Shown: piece by piece, positions 55,294-63,834 of the stretch
Layout of the letters: each line of letters begins with the position of its first letter
Position numbering within the stretch: position 1 is the stretch's first letter
DNA from: Pararhizobium qamdonense
GTDB lineage: Bacteria > Pseudomonadota > Alphaproteobacteria > Rhizobiales > Rhizobiaceae
Direction of reading: 5' to 3'
DNA: 64,000 nt
NCBI RefSeq assembly: GCF_029277445.1
Contig: NZ_CP119566.1
Coordinates: 2,110,001 to 2,174,000 of the forward strand
The notes under the pieces: model-generated
Told to the model about the DNA's origin: nothing
What the model saw: only the letters and a program-made list of their open reading frames with translations
Database searches by the model: none
Program-made: the position numbers and the translations under genes

Positions 55294-55509
55294 TCAAGTC
55301 CGCTGAGCCTTGATCCAGGCCAGAACATGCAGCCGCAGCGCCGAGGAGAGGTTGCTGTCTGTGGGCCTCATGTCGTCGATCTCGGCAATGAGTTGCGCAA
55401 GCGGGATCTGCCTCACGTCGGCGATCACTTTCAATTCCTGCCAGAACGGCTCTTCCAGCGAAAAACTGGTGCGGTGGCCATGCAGGGTCGCCGAATGCTT
55501 GCGGATCAC
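55294..55509 (-). CDS. Ribbon-helix-helix domain protein
   Basis: A 71-residue protein starting with GTG at 55509 (TGAGG six bases upstream). HGHRTSFSLEEPFWQELKVIA is the ribbon and first helix, and QIPLAQLIAEID the second, as in the RHH_4 family common in rhizobia. It probably binds DNA as a dimer, but no partner or target is evident. It is reverse-strand, the last of the group RHH, DUF4169, sspB and ssrA. Confidence 0.85.
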   Translation of the reverse strand: MIRKHSATLHGHRTSFSLEEPFWQELKVIADVRQIPLAQLIAEIDDMRPTDSNLSSALRLHVLAWIKAQRT

Positions 55510-55615
55510 ACCATGCCTCAGAAATTGATTCAGCTTTGTCTGGAAGTGAGTCCGGAAATTCCGCTTATCTGTTGATTTTAAAAGGAATTACCGTTTGCCC
55601 GACGACGGTGCAAAA

Positions 55616-55819
55616 TCAATCGCCTTTGTCCGGTCCAACGGGTTGCTCGCGCTTTCCCTGGTCGAGCGTCTTGCTGGCCTTGTCGTTCAGCGTCTGCGTC
55701 AGCTGTTTTTCGGCTTTCGTCCGGCCGAAGGAAATCCGGTTCTGATCGGCGGTCCTGTCCTTCTCCGTCCGCGCCTTCTGCTTGCGGAACTGACGGAGAT
55801 TGACGACGTCGCCGGTCAT
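55616..55819 (-). CDS. DUF4169 family small basic protein
   Basis: A 67-residue highly charged protein starting MTGDVVNLRQFRKQKARTEK and containing NRISFGRTKAEK, the signature of DUF4169. The frame is open upstream, but the ATG at 55819 gives the standard family N-terminus. It lies 25 bases after sspB on the same strand, an arrangement I would expect to be one operon. Function is unknown; the sequence looks disordered and nucleic-acid-friendly. Confidence 0.85.
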   Translation of the reverse strand: MTGDVVNLRQFRKQKARTEKDRTADQNRISFGRTKAEKQLTQTLNDKASKTLDQGKREQPVGPDKGD

Positions 55820-55844
55820 GATGAGCCTGTCCGAATTCGGGTTT

Positions 55845-56375
55845 TCAGTTCTTCTTGCGGAAAGAGTCCAGCGACACCACGGAGCCGCCTTCCTTCTTGC
55901 CGTCATCGCCGGTCTTGCCATTGTCAGCCGTCAGGGCTTCGCTGTCCTGCTCAGCCGATTTTTCCACGGCAGCGACCGGATAGGCGGTAATCTCTGCGGT
56001 TTCTTCCTCGTCGAAGGCCGCAACGTCGAATTCAAGCTCGAAATTGACGGACGGATCGTAGAAGCCGCGGATCGCGTTGAACGGGATGACCAGCTTTTCC
56101 GGCGTGTCGGAGAAGGACAGGCCGATCTCGAACAGGGTTTCGGTGACCTTCAGGTCCCAGAACTGATGCTGAACGACGATCGTCATCTGCTCGGCATATT
56201 TTGCCTTCAGATGCTGGGAAATGCGCACGCCGGGCGCGCCGGTGAGGAAGGTGATGAAGAAATGATGATCTCCGGGAAGGGCGCCGGTGGCTGCGACTTC
56301 GATCAGGACCTTGCGAATGACGCTGCGAAGCGCATCCTGTGCCAGAATGTCGTAGCGGATATGGTCTTGGCCCAT
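55845..56375 (-). CDS. sspB: SspB-type ClpXP adaptor (DUF/SspB family)
   Basis: A 176-residue adaptor that delivers ssrA-tagged and other substrates to ClpXP. The ATG at 56375 has GGGGAT five bases upstream, and the start MGQDHIRYDILAQDALR is the usual alphaproteobacterial SspB-alpha form. The substrate-binding fold includes HHFFITFLTGAPGVRIS and TLFEIGLSFSDTPEKL. An acidic linker ends in the ClpX-docking tail VVSLDSFRKKN. The tmRNA gene ssrA lies directly upstream on the same strand, so tag source and adaptor are encoded side by side. Confidence 0.92.
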   Translation of the reverse strand: MGQDHIRYDILAQDALRSVIRKVLIEVAATGALPGDHHFFITFLTGAPGVRISQHLKAKYAEQMTIVVQHQFWDLKVTETLFEIGLSFSDTPEKLVIPFNAIRGFYDPSVNFELEFDVAAFDEEETAEITAYPVAAVEKSAEQDSEALTADNGKTGDDGKKEGGSVVSLDSFRKKN

Positions 56376-56499
56376 AAGATCCCCGTCTTTCTTGTAACTC
56401 AACTCAGTCACACTTATGCCATTTGCTCTGTACGCAGAAAAGTCCTGCCATACGAGTCATTTGCATCTTCTATAGACCATTTCAAGGCAACCGAGAAGG

Positions 56500-56868
56500 C
56501 GGGACGATGCGGGGGGAGAGTGGAGAGAAGTGGAGGTTTCTGTTGCCAGGTACCTCCGAACCCCGCCTTACGGTGCGAACCGGAAGGACTTGATTTGAAG
56601 TGTCACACTGCGATTAAGCAGCGAGACGAGCTTCCGCATAGTTGTCGTTTGCAACTACAATTTTAGCCCGATAACGGTGGTACAATGCCGAGCAAAAAGT
56701 CGATCTTTACGCCCTTGTCGATCCTATTTCGCCCCCATCAAAAGCCGGTCTTTGGTGTCTGACATTCTCATGCCAGACCGGTTTTTGGTGGAGGCGCCGG
56801 GTACCGCCCCCGGGTCCAATAGGTTTATTTCATCGCCTGTTTATCGCCATAGCCGCCCGAAGACGGCA
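56500..56868 (-). ncRNA. ssrA: Circularly permuted two-piece tmRNA
   Basis: On the reverse strand the acceptor piece comes first. A T-arm with CCGGG/CCCGG stem and GGCGGTA loop (56813-56797) is followed by CGCCTCC (56796-56790) and ACCA ending at 56786. A 49-base intervening segment (56785-56737) follows. The coding piece then starts at 56736 with GGGGGCG, which pairs perfectly with CGCCTCC (one G-U). The tag frame 56652-56614 encodes ANDNYAEARLAA and a TAA stop. This is the known alphaproteobacterial split tmRNA layout. A -10-like CTATAT at 56880-56875 suggests transcription from about 56868. The outer ends are estimates. The remaining DNA to thyA shows no gene. Confidence 0.93.
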
Positions 56869-57102
56869 ACTGTCATATAGGTCTTAAACTGCGACAAGAA
56901 AAGGGCCTTTTCGAAAATACAATCGCGCCTGTCCAAGCGCCGGGGCCATGCGGCTCAGTACATGCCTATCAGGCGAGGGAAACCAGTGGCGCTCAAAACC
57001 CGCGCCGCTTTGGAAGGGGACTGGGGAAACCGAGGAATTACCGATTGGTTCCCTGCCGCCTTGCGCCTACTTTACCGCGAAACGAATCGGCGGCGGACCC
57101 TC

Positions 57103-57897
57103 ATGAAACAGTATCTCGACCTCTTGCGTCATGTGATGGAGACGGGCTCGGACCGTGGCGATCGCACCGGCACCGGGACACGCTCGGTCTTCGGCTATCA
57201 GATGCGTTTTGATCTGGCCGACGGCTTCCCGGTGCTGACCACCAAGAAGCTGCATCTCAAATCCATCATCCATGAGCTGCTCTGGTTCCTGAAGGGCGAT
57301 ACCAATATTGCTTATCTGAAAGAAAACGGCGTCCATATCTGGGACGAATGGGCCGATGCCAACGGTGATCTCGGGCCTGTCTACGGCTATCAGTGGCGCT
57401 CCTGGCCAACCCATGATGGCCGTCACCTCGACCAGATCGTTGACCTCATCGAAGGACTGAAGAAAAACCCGAATTCGCGCCGTCATATCGTTTCGGCCTG
57501 GAATCCGGCGCTGATTGCGGAGATGGCGCTGCCGCCCTGCCACTGCCTGTTCCAGTTCTACGTGTCGGACGGCAAGCTCTCCTGCCAGCTCTATCAGCGG
57601 TCCGGCGACGTGTTCCTTGGCGTGCCGTTCAACATCGCCTCCTACGCGCTTTTGACGCTGATGGTGGCGCAGGTCTGCGGTCTTCAGCCCGGCGATTTCG
57701 TGCATACGTTCGGCGATACGCATATCTATCACAACCATTTCGACCAGGTGCGCGAGCAGCTGGCGCGCACGCCCAAGGCCTTGCCGAAGATGGTCATCAA
57801 TCCGGATGTGAAGGATCTTTTTTCCTTTCGTTTTGAAGACTTTGAGCTGGTTGGCTACCAGCCTGATTCACATATCAAGGCGCCGGTTGCGGTCTAA
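57103..57897 (+). CDS. thyA: Thymidylate synthase
   Basis: Converts dUMP to dTMP using methylene-THF; 264 residues, the usual ThyA length. The frame is open upstream, but the ATG at 57103 gives the standard start [32 protein letters not shown] binds phosphate. The nucleophile Cys is in [13 protein letters not shown], and [20 protein letters not shown] is diagnostic. A GST gene separates it from folA downstream. All three run in the same direction and probably share a transcript. Confidence 0.97.
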   Translation: MKQYLDLLRHVMETGSDRGDRTGTGTRSVFGYQMRFDLADGFPVLTTKKLHLKSIIHELLWFLKGDTNIAYLKENGVHIWDEWADANGDLGPVYGYQWRSWPTHDGRHLDQIVDLIEGLKKNPNSRRHIVSAWNPALIAEMALPPCHCLFQFYVSDGKLSCQLYQRSGDVFLGVPFNIASYALLTLMVAQVCGLQPGDFVHTFGDTHIYHNHFDQVREQLARTPKALPKMVINPDVKDLFSFRFEDFELVGYQPDSHIKAPVAV

Positions 57898-57959
57898 CCG
57901 CAATGATGACACTGTGCGGGCACAGGATGACCTGAGGTTGAACGGTCGAGGAGGACCCC

Positions 57960-58565
57960 ATGCTGACGTTGATCCATGCACCACAATCGCGTTCGTCGCG
58001 CATCATCTGGCTGCTTGAGGAACTGGGGGCGGAATACGAGATCCGCTATGTCTCCATCCGTCGCTGGGATGGTTCCGGCGGGCCGGACGAGAACAATCCG
58101 CATCCGCACAAACAGGTGCCGGCGCTTTTGCACAATGGTGCTCTGATCACCGAATCAACGGCGGTCGTGCAATATCTGGCTGAGCTCTATCCGCAGTCGG
58201 AACTCGGCCGTCCGCCGGGTCATCCGGAACGGGGCGCCTATCTGTCATGGCTTGCCTATTATGCCGGCGTGATCGAGCCGGGCGGCAGCGCCTTCCTGTC
58301 CGGCGTTGCAGCCAAACATCCCCCGCTTTTGAAGGTCTACGAGGACATGTGCATGCATGTGATCGAGACGCTGACGAAGCAGCCCTTTCTGCTCGGCAAT
58401 ACGGCGAGCGCGGTCGATCTCCTGCTCGTCAGCGCGCTGACATGGATGCGCAAGCTGTTGCCGGATAGTCCTGTGGTCGATGAGTATATTCAGTCGATGA
58501 CGTCACGCCCGGCGCTTGCCCGGGCACGTGCCATCGACGTCAAGCCGGATGGATTTCATGACTGA
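57960..58565 (+). CDS. Glutathione S-transferase family protein
   Basis: A 201-residue cytosolic GST-fold protein. The N-terminal thioredoxin-like domain contains HAPQSRSSRIIWLLEELG and the cis-Pro segment QVPALLHNGALITESTAVVQYL, where glutathione binds. The helical domain carries SAVDLLLVSALTWM. GGAGGACCCC precedes the ATG at 57960. It overlaps folA by eight bases, so it is embedded in the thyA-folA unit. Substrate unknown. Confidence 0.9.
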   Translation: MLTLIHAPQSRSSRIIWLLEELGAEYEIRYVSIRRWDGSGGPDENNPHPHKQVPALLHNGALITESTAVVQYLAELYPQSELGRPPGHPERGAYLSWLAYYAGVIEPGGSAFLSGVAAKHPPLLKVYEDMCMHVIETLTKQPFLLGNTASAVDLLLVSALTWMRKLLPDSPVVDEYIQSMTSRPALARARAIDVKPDGFHD

Positions 58566-59073
58566 ACCGACTATCAGCATCGTCGTTGCGGTGTCCGCCA
58601 ATGGCGTGATCGGCCGCGACGGCGGCCTGCCGTGGCATCTGCCGAGCGATCTCAAGCGTTTCAAGGCGTTGACGCTCGGCAGGCCGGTGATCATGGGGCG
58701 CAAGACCTGGGCCTCGATCGGACGGCCGCTTCCGGGGCGCCCCAATATCGTCATCAGCCGCGACGCGGATTTTGCAGCGGAGGGTGCCATTGCAGTCCAG
58801 TCGCTGGAAGCAGCGCTTGCCGAGGCGCGCAGACGTGCGGCTGATCTCGGCGTCGATGAGGTCTGCGTGATCGGCGGTGGTGAAATCTACCGTCAGGCGA
58901 TCGATCTTGCCGATATCCTGCATATCACGACTGTCGCTGCCGAGGTCGAAGGCGATACCCGGTTTCCGGCAATCGACCCCTCTGTTTTCGAAAAGATCGT
59001 CGATGAACCGCTGCCGCAGGGAGAAAAGGACAGTCATGCCATGCATTTCTCCACCTGGAGGCGGAAAAGCTGA
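58558..59073 (+). CDS. folA: Dihydrofolate reductase
   Basis: Reduces dihydrofolate with NADPH, regenerating folate for thymidylate synthase encoded just upstream; 171 residues. The frame is open upstream, but the ATG at 58558 gives MTEPTISIVVAVSANGVIG, the expected start. The active site is GLPWHLPSDLKRFK, NADPH-binding is GRKTWASIG, and IGGGEIYRQA closes the fold. The start lies within the last codons of the GST gene. Confidence 0.96.
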   Translation: MTEPTISIVVAVSANGVIGRDGGLPWHLPSDLKRFKALTLGRPVIMGRKTWASIGRPLPGRPNIVISRDADFAAEGAIAVQSLEAALAEARRRAADLGVDEVCVIGGGEIYRQAIDLADILHITTVAAEVEGDTRFPAIDPSVFEKIVDEPLPQGEKDSHAMHFSTWRRKS

Positions 59074-59224
59074 GCAATGCTAACTATTTTGCCGGATTTA
59101 CGGTGAAGTTGGATGCATCGCGTTGAAAGCCGTTCTGGACATACCTATAACGGGTTCACATCATGGCTCGCGGCAGGTCTTGCGGAGCATTGATCACGGA
59201 ATTTTTTCTATAGAAGAGGTATGA

Positions 59225-60343
59225 ATGCCCTGGAGCAATCAGAACGGCGGCGGCGGTGGTCCTTGGGGCGGCGGCGGCGGTGGAAACAAGGGTCCCTGGG
59301 GCCAGGGGCCGAACCGGCCGCGTGGCGGCGGCGGCGGTGGCCGTGGCAATGGCGGCCCTCCGGATCTCGAGGAAATTTTCCGCCGGGGGCAGGACCAGCT
59401 GAAAAGCGTGGTTCCGGGCGGGTTTAACGGCGGTGTCGTCGCAATCATCGGCCTTTTGATTGTCGGTTTCGTGCTGATGAATTCGATCTACACCGTCCAG
59501 CCGGACGAGCGTGGCGTCGAAATGCGGTTCGGCAAGCCGAAGGACGAGATTTCCATGCCGGGCCTGCACTATCATTTCTGGCCGCTTGAAACGGTCGAGA
59601 TGGTCAAGATTACCGAGCAGCAGCAGAATATCGGCAGCCGGGCAGGCGCGGGCGACCAAGCCGGCAGCGGCCTGATGCTTTCGGGCGACCAGAACATCGT
59701 CAACGTTCAGTTCTCCGTGCTGTTTTCCGTGACCGATCCCAAGGCTTATCTCTTCAACGTCGAAGATCCGTCCGACACGCTGATGCAGGTCGCCGAAAGC
59801 GCCATGCGCGAAGTCGTCGGCCGCCGTCCGGCACAGGACATCTTCCGCGACAACCGTCAGGCGATTGCCGCCGACGTGAAGACGACGATCCAGGCGACGA
59901 TGGACACCTATGGTGCCGGCGTCTCCGTCAATACGGTCGCCATCGAAGACGCAGCACCGCCGCGTGAAGTGGCTGATGCGTTTGACGAAGTGCAGCGCGC
60001 CGAACAGGATGAAGACCGCTTCGTTGAAGAAGCCAACCAGTACGCCAACCAGGTTCTCGGCCGGGCGCGTGGTCAGTCGGCACAGTTGCGCGAAGAAGCG
60101 GCCGCCTACAAGGACCGCGTCGTCAAGGAAGCACAGGGTGAGGCGCAGCGCTTCGTCTCCGTCTATGACGCCTATTCGAAAGCGCCGGACGTGACCCGCA
60201 AGCGGCTTTATCTCGAAACCATGCAGGGCGTTCTGGGCAAGTCCAAGAAGGTCATTCTCGACGACAAGAACGGCCAGGGTGTCATGCCTTATCTGCCGCT
60301 CACCGAAATCGGCAAGCCCGTTCAGTCGGGAGGGGCCCAGTAA
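59225..60343 (+). CDS. hflK: HflK, SPFH membrane protein of the FtsH-HflKC complex
   Basis: Inner-membrane SPFH protein of 372 residues that with HflC encloses the FtsH protease and limits its access to substrates. The start MPWSNQNGGGGGPWGGGG and a long Gly-rich stretch to about residue 43 are typical of HflK. One membrane segment (about 75-93), the band-7 domain and a coiled coil (AEQDEDRFVEEANQYANQV) follow. AGAGG lies before the ATG. The stop TAA and the hflC ATG share one base. Confidence 0.95.
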   Translation: MPWSNQNGGGGGPWGGGGGGNKGPWGQGPNRPRGGGGGGRGNGGPPDLEEIFRRGQDQLKSVVPGGFNGGVVAIIGLLIVGFVLMNSIYTVQPDERGVEMRFGKPKDEISMPGLHYHFWPLETVEMVKITEQQQNIGSRAGAGDQAGSGLMLSGDQNIVNVQFSVLFSVTDPKAYLFNVEDPSDTLMQVAESAMREVVGRRPAQDIFRDNRQAIAADVKTTIQATMDTYGAGVSVNTVAIEDAAPPREVADAFDEVQRAEQDEDRFVEEANQYANQVLGRARGQSAQLREEAAAYKDRVVKEAQGEAQRFVSVYDAYSKAPDVTRKRLYLETMQGVLGKSKKVILDDKNGQGVMPYLPLTEIGKPVQSGGAQ

Positions 60344-61260
60344 TGACCAATCGTCTTCCCTATATTCTCATCGGCCTGGCATTGGTGCTGATGGCGGTTT
60401 ATTCCTCCGTGTTCATCGTCAACCAGCGCCAGCAGGCCATCGTCGTGCGCTTCGGTCAGATCAAGGACGTCAAGACCGAGCCCGGCTTGTACTTCAAGCT
60501 GCCGTTCGCCTTCATGGACGCCGACCGCGTTCAGTATGTCGAAAAGCAGGCTCTGCGCTTCGACCTCGACAATATCCGTGTTCAGGTTTCCGGCGGCAAG
60601 TTCTATGAAGTCGATGCCTTCGTGATCTACAAGATCGCCGATGCCCGCCGCTTCCGCGAAACGGTTTCGGGCGATCGCGCCTCGGCCGAATCGCGCCTTC
60701 GCACCCGTCTCGACGCCTCGCTGCGCCGGGTCTACGGTCTGCGCGGCTTTGAATCGGCCCTGTCGGAAGAGCGTGCATCGATGATGCGCGAAGTCCGCGC
60801 CGATCTGAAGACCGACGCCGAATCGCTCGGCCTCAACATCGAGGACGTCCGCATTCAGCGCACGGACCTGACGCAGGAAGTCTCGCAGCAGACTTACGAG
60901 CGGATGAAGGCAGAACGTCTGGCGGAAGCCGAACTGATCCGCGCCCGTGGTAACGAAAAGGGCCAGACCCGCCGCGCCGTGGCCGACCGTCAGGTTGTCG
61001 AGTTCGTTGCCGAAGCGCAGCGTGATTCGGAAATCCTGCGCGGTGAGGGCGAAGCCGAACGGACCGCCGTGTTTGCCGATGCGTTTTCGCGTGATCCGCA
61101 GTTCTTCGAGTTCTACCGCTCGATGACCGCCTATGATCAGGCGATCGGCAGCCCGGACACGACGCTTGTCCTGTCGCCGGACTCGGAATTCTTCCGTTAT
61201 TTCAACAACTCCAGCGGTGTGCCCACACCGTCGGCCGCTCAGCCTGCTGCAGGAAACTGA
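60343..61260 (+). CDS. hflC: HflC, SPFH partner of HflK
   Basis: A 305-residue inner-membrane protein with one N-terminal membrane segment (about 5-25), then the SPFH core (QQAIVVRFGQIKDV, PGLYFKLPF). A coiled coil follows with ERMKAERLAEAELIRARGNEKGQ. It forms a hetero-oligomeric cage with HflK around FtsH. It is coupled to hflK by a one-base overlap. The DUF2065 gene eight bases downstream, broken here, normally belongs to the same operon. Confidence 0.95.
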   Translation: MTNRLPYILIGLALVLMAVYSSVFIVNQRQQAIVVRFGQIKDVKTEPGLYFKLPFAFMDADRVQYVEKQALRFDLDNIRVQVSGGKFYEVDAFVIYKIADARRFRETVSGDRASAESRLRTRLDASLRRVYGLRGFESALSEERASMMREVRADLKTDAESLGLNIEDVRIQRTDLTQEVSQQTYERMKAERLAEAELIRARGNEKGQTRRAVADRQVVEFVAEAQRDSEILRGEGEAERTAVFADAFSRDPQFFEFYRSMTAYDQAIGSPDTTLVLSPDSEFFRYFNNSSGVPTPSAAQPAAGN

Positions 61261-61268
61261 TCAGTGAA

Positions 61269-61724
61269 ATGAGTGACTTTCTAACAGGAATTGCTTTTTT
61301 CCTGATTGTTGAGGGGCTAGAGTGCTTCATCTTTAAACGGAAGCATTCTGCCGGAAGGAATTTCGGCCAGGACCAAGGCGGTTGGCGAAGAGCGCAGCAG
61401 AAGCTGCGGTCGAGACGGCCGCCGCCGGTGATGGCCGAAATTCATCCGGCCCTCCGGGTTGGCTGAAAACGGCCGTCCACTGTGTCGGATGGCTGGCCCG
61501 ATGGATCGGCATCGCTCTGCGCCATCCTTCGTGTGGAACGGCCGTTTTGAGCCAACAGAATTGCTTCCGTTTAAAGATGAAGCACTCTAGTGTACGCACT
61601 GGCCCCTTTGGTTTTGGTGGAAATGGCGAAGCGTTTGCCCCATATACCAGAGCAACAGTTACGGCTGTTCGGGCTCGTTTCCGTCGGTATCGGCGTCGCA
61701 CTTGTCTGGATGGTGCGAGGATAA
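61269..61724 (+). pseudogene. DUF2065 (YjeT-like) membrane protein gene, interrupted by a MITE-like insertion
   Basis: The first 17 codons (MSDFLTGIAFFLIVEGL, 61269-61319) and the last 44 codons plus stop (VYALAPLVLVEMAKRLP and following, 61590-61724) join in frame once the insertion and one TA copy are removed. They restore a 61-residue protein with two membrane segments and the family end GIGVALVWMVRG. DUF2065 genes often follow hflKC. The present frame reads into the insertion and would give a 65-residue hybrid product without the second helix, so the gene is presumably inactive. Confidence 0.92.
61320..61587. mobile_element. 268-base MITE-like element with terminal inverted repeats and TA duplication
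   Basis: The ends are perfect inverted repeats of 26 bases (61320-61345 against 61562-61587), beginning GAGTGCTTCATC and running on imperfectly for five more. TA flanks both ends (61318-61319 and 61588-61589), the signature of IS630/mariner-type insertion. An inner inverted repeat pairs GGCTGAAAACGGCCG (near 61461) with CGGCCGTTTTGAGCC (near 61541), so most of the element can fold on itself. It encodes no transposase and would need one in trans. Confidence 0.9.
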
Positions 61725-61727
61725 GAC

Positions 61728-62114
61728 ATGACACAAAAGCTGCTCATTCGACTGGTGGACGCGGAATATGCGATCACAAGGCTCAATATCGGAACGCCGC
61801 TGCCGGACTGGCTGCCGGGCGCCGGCTTCTGGGCCGTCTCCAGTTCGCGCGAGGAGATGACGCTGGTCTGCCGTGCAGCCCGCATTCCCTCCAGCGTCCA
61901 GTCCTCTGGCGGCTGGCGCTGTTTCCGCATCGAGCAGCATTTTACCTTCGATGTTCCCGGCATTCTGGCCTCGGTGCTCAATCCTCTTTCCGAGGCCGGT
62001 GTCGGCATCTTTGCCAACTCCACTTTCAGCACCGATTATATCTTCATTATCGGTTCCGACCTCGACAAGGCCGTTGCGGCATTGGAAGCCTATGGTCACG
62101 AATTGATGAATTGA
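61728..62114 (+). CDS. ACT-domain protein (CASTOR/YkkB-like)
   Basis: A 128-residue protein with an N-terminal part (LPDWLPGAGFWAVSSSREEMTLVC) and a C-terminal ACT-like domain (FRIEQHFTFDVPGILASVLNPLSEAGVGIFANSTFSTD). ACT domains bind amino acids and regulate enzymes. This two-part form resembles small stand-alone ACT proteins annotated in many proteobacteria. The ATG lies three bases after the DUF2065 stop, so before the MITE insertion it was probably read through from hflKC. Its present expression may depend on a new promoter. Confidence 0.8.
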   Translation: MTQKLLIRLVDAEYAITRLNIGTPLPDWLPGAGFWAVSSSREEMTLVCRAARIPSSVQSSGGWRCFRIEQHFTFDVPGILASVLNPLSEAGVGIFANSTFSTDYIFIIGSDLDKAVAALEAYGHELMN

Positions 62115-62298
62115 CGGCCGTGTGACGCAAGCCTGATGGCGCTAACGAAAAGATGACTGGACGCGTCCCAAATCCGCCTTATCTTCGCACAGATTATACG
62201 CCACCTATGAACGGCATCGAGAGGGTTTAAAGACAACCTGAAGGTGTGATCGTTTCTAGGGAGACTTTTTGCCTGCCTTCCCAAATCGAGAGGACCCC

Positions 62299-63834
62299 AT
62301 GGGCTTGTCCATCCGCGCTTCCTTCTTCCGGTCCGTCACGCTCGCCGCCAGTGCTGCCCTGCTGATGAATTCCGTGCCCGTCCTGTCCGTGGCGCATGCG
62401 CAGACCAAGGCGCCGGTACCGACAGCGCAGGGGCCAGAATCGGTCGCCGATCTCGCTGCCGGCCTGCTCGATGCGGTCGTCAATATCTCCACCTCGCAGA
62501 AGGTGAAGAATGACGACCAGGCGCCGATGCCGCAGGTTCCCGAGGGATCGCCGTTCCAGGATTTCTTCGATGAGTTCTTCAAGGGCCAGGGCGGCGAGGG
62601 CGGTGGCCGGCAGCGCACCGTCGATTCGCTCGGCTCCGGCTTCGTCATCGATCCCTCCGGCATCATCGTCACCAACAATCACGTGATCGAGGGCGCCGAC
62701 GATATCGAGGTCAATTTCGCCAATGGCTCCAAGCTCAAGGCCAAGCTGATCGGCACCGACACCAAGACCGACCTTGCCGTCTTGAAGGTTGAGCCCGTGA
62801 GGCCTTTGACGGCGGTTCCGATCGGGGATTCCAAGCAGATGCGGATCGGCGACTGGGTGATGGCGATCGGCAATCCGTTTGGGCTGGGCGGCACGGTGAC
62901 GGTCGGCATCATCTCGGCGCGCGGGCGTAACATCAATGCCGGCCCGTATGACAATTTTATTCAGACCGATGCGGCGATCAACAAGGGCAATTCCGGCGGT
63001 CCGCTCTTCAATATGAAGGGTGAGGTCATCGGCATCAACACGGCGATCATTTCGCCGACCGGCGGCTCGATCGGGATCGGATTTTCGGTTCCGACCGAAC
63101 TTGCCAGCAATGTCATTTCCCAGTTGCGCGAGTTCGGCGAAACCCATCGCGGCTGGCTTGGCGTCCGCATCCAGCCGGTCACGGCCGATATTGCTGAAAG
63201 CCTGAAGATGGAAACGCCAAAGGGCGCGCTTGTGGCCGGGATCATCCAGGGCGGCCCCGTCGCCAATGGCGAGATCAAGTCGGGCGATGTGATCCTGAAA
63301 TTCGATGGCCGCGATGTCGTCGAGATGCGCGATCTGCCGCGCGCCGTTGCCGAAAGCCCGGTGGGCAAGGCGGTCGATGTGGTGATCGTGCGTGATGGCA
63401 AGGAGATGACCGTCAAGGTGACGCTCGGCCGTCTGGAAGATGGCGAGAACCTGGCCGAGGCGGAAACAGCCAAGCCCGCGCAATCCGACGAAGGCACGGA
63501 CCAGGCCGAACCGCCGGCCGCCGAGCTTCCGGCGTCCGACGTGGTGCTCGGCATGAAGCTTGCTCTGCTCGATGCCGATAGCCGCAAGACCTATGGTATT
63601 TCCGAGGATGTCGAGGGTGTCGTCATTGCCGACGTCCAGCCGCAATCGGTCGCCGCCGAACGGCGCATTGCCTCCGGCGACGTGATCGTCGAGATCGGCC
63701 AGGAAGCGATGAAGACGCCGGAAGACGTTTCGGCGCGGATCGAGGAGTTGAAGGCGGATGGGCGGCGCAATGCGCTGCTGATGATCGCCAACAAGACCGG
63801 CGAATTACGGTTTGTCACCGTACGGATGGAATAG
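62299..63834 (+). CDS. degP: Do-like periplasmic serine protease (DegP/HtrA)
   Basis: A 511-residue periplasmic protease and chaperone. The ATG at 62299 with GAGAGGA upstream begins a signal peptide, likely cleaved after AHA (near residue 34). The catalytic triad is visible: His in VTNNHVIEGADD, Asp in TKTDLAVLK and Ser in NKGNSGGPLFN. A first PDZ domain (RGWLGVRIQPV, about 285-370) and a second (about 415-505) follow. The Q/G-rich loop between residues 75 and 115 is the LA-like loop. The last 166 bases after the stop show no complete gene. Confidence 0.95.
   Translation: MGLSIRASFFRSVTLAASAALLMNSVPVLSVAHAQTKAPVPTAQGPESVADLAAGLLDAVVNISTSQKVKNDDQAPMPQVPEGSPFQDFFDEFFKGQGGEGGGRQRTVDSLGSGFVIDPSGIIVTNNHVIEGADDIEVNFANGSKLKAKLIGTDTKTDLAVLKVEPVRPLTAVPIGDSKQMRIGDWVMAIGNPFGLGGTVTVGIISARGRNINAGPYDNFIQTDAAINKGNSGGPLFNMKGEVIGINTAIISPTGGSIGIGFSVPTELASNVISQLREFGETHRGWLGVRIQPVTADIAESLKMETPKGALVAGIIQGGPVANGEIKSGDVILKFDGRDVVEMRDLPRAVAESPVGKAVDVVIVRDGKEMTVKVTLGRLEDGENLAEAETAKPAQSDEGTDQAEPPAAELPASDVVLGMKLALLDADSRKTYGISEDVEGVVIADVQPQSVAAERRIASGDVIVEIGQEAMKTPEDVSARIEELKADGRRNALLMIANKTGELRFVTVRME

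Noticed and set aside
61269..61466. A 65-codon frame that looks like an intact small gene after hflC
   Set aside because: Only its first 17 codons are DUF2065; the rest is read-through into the MITE-like insertion. Listed as a pseudogene instead.
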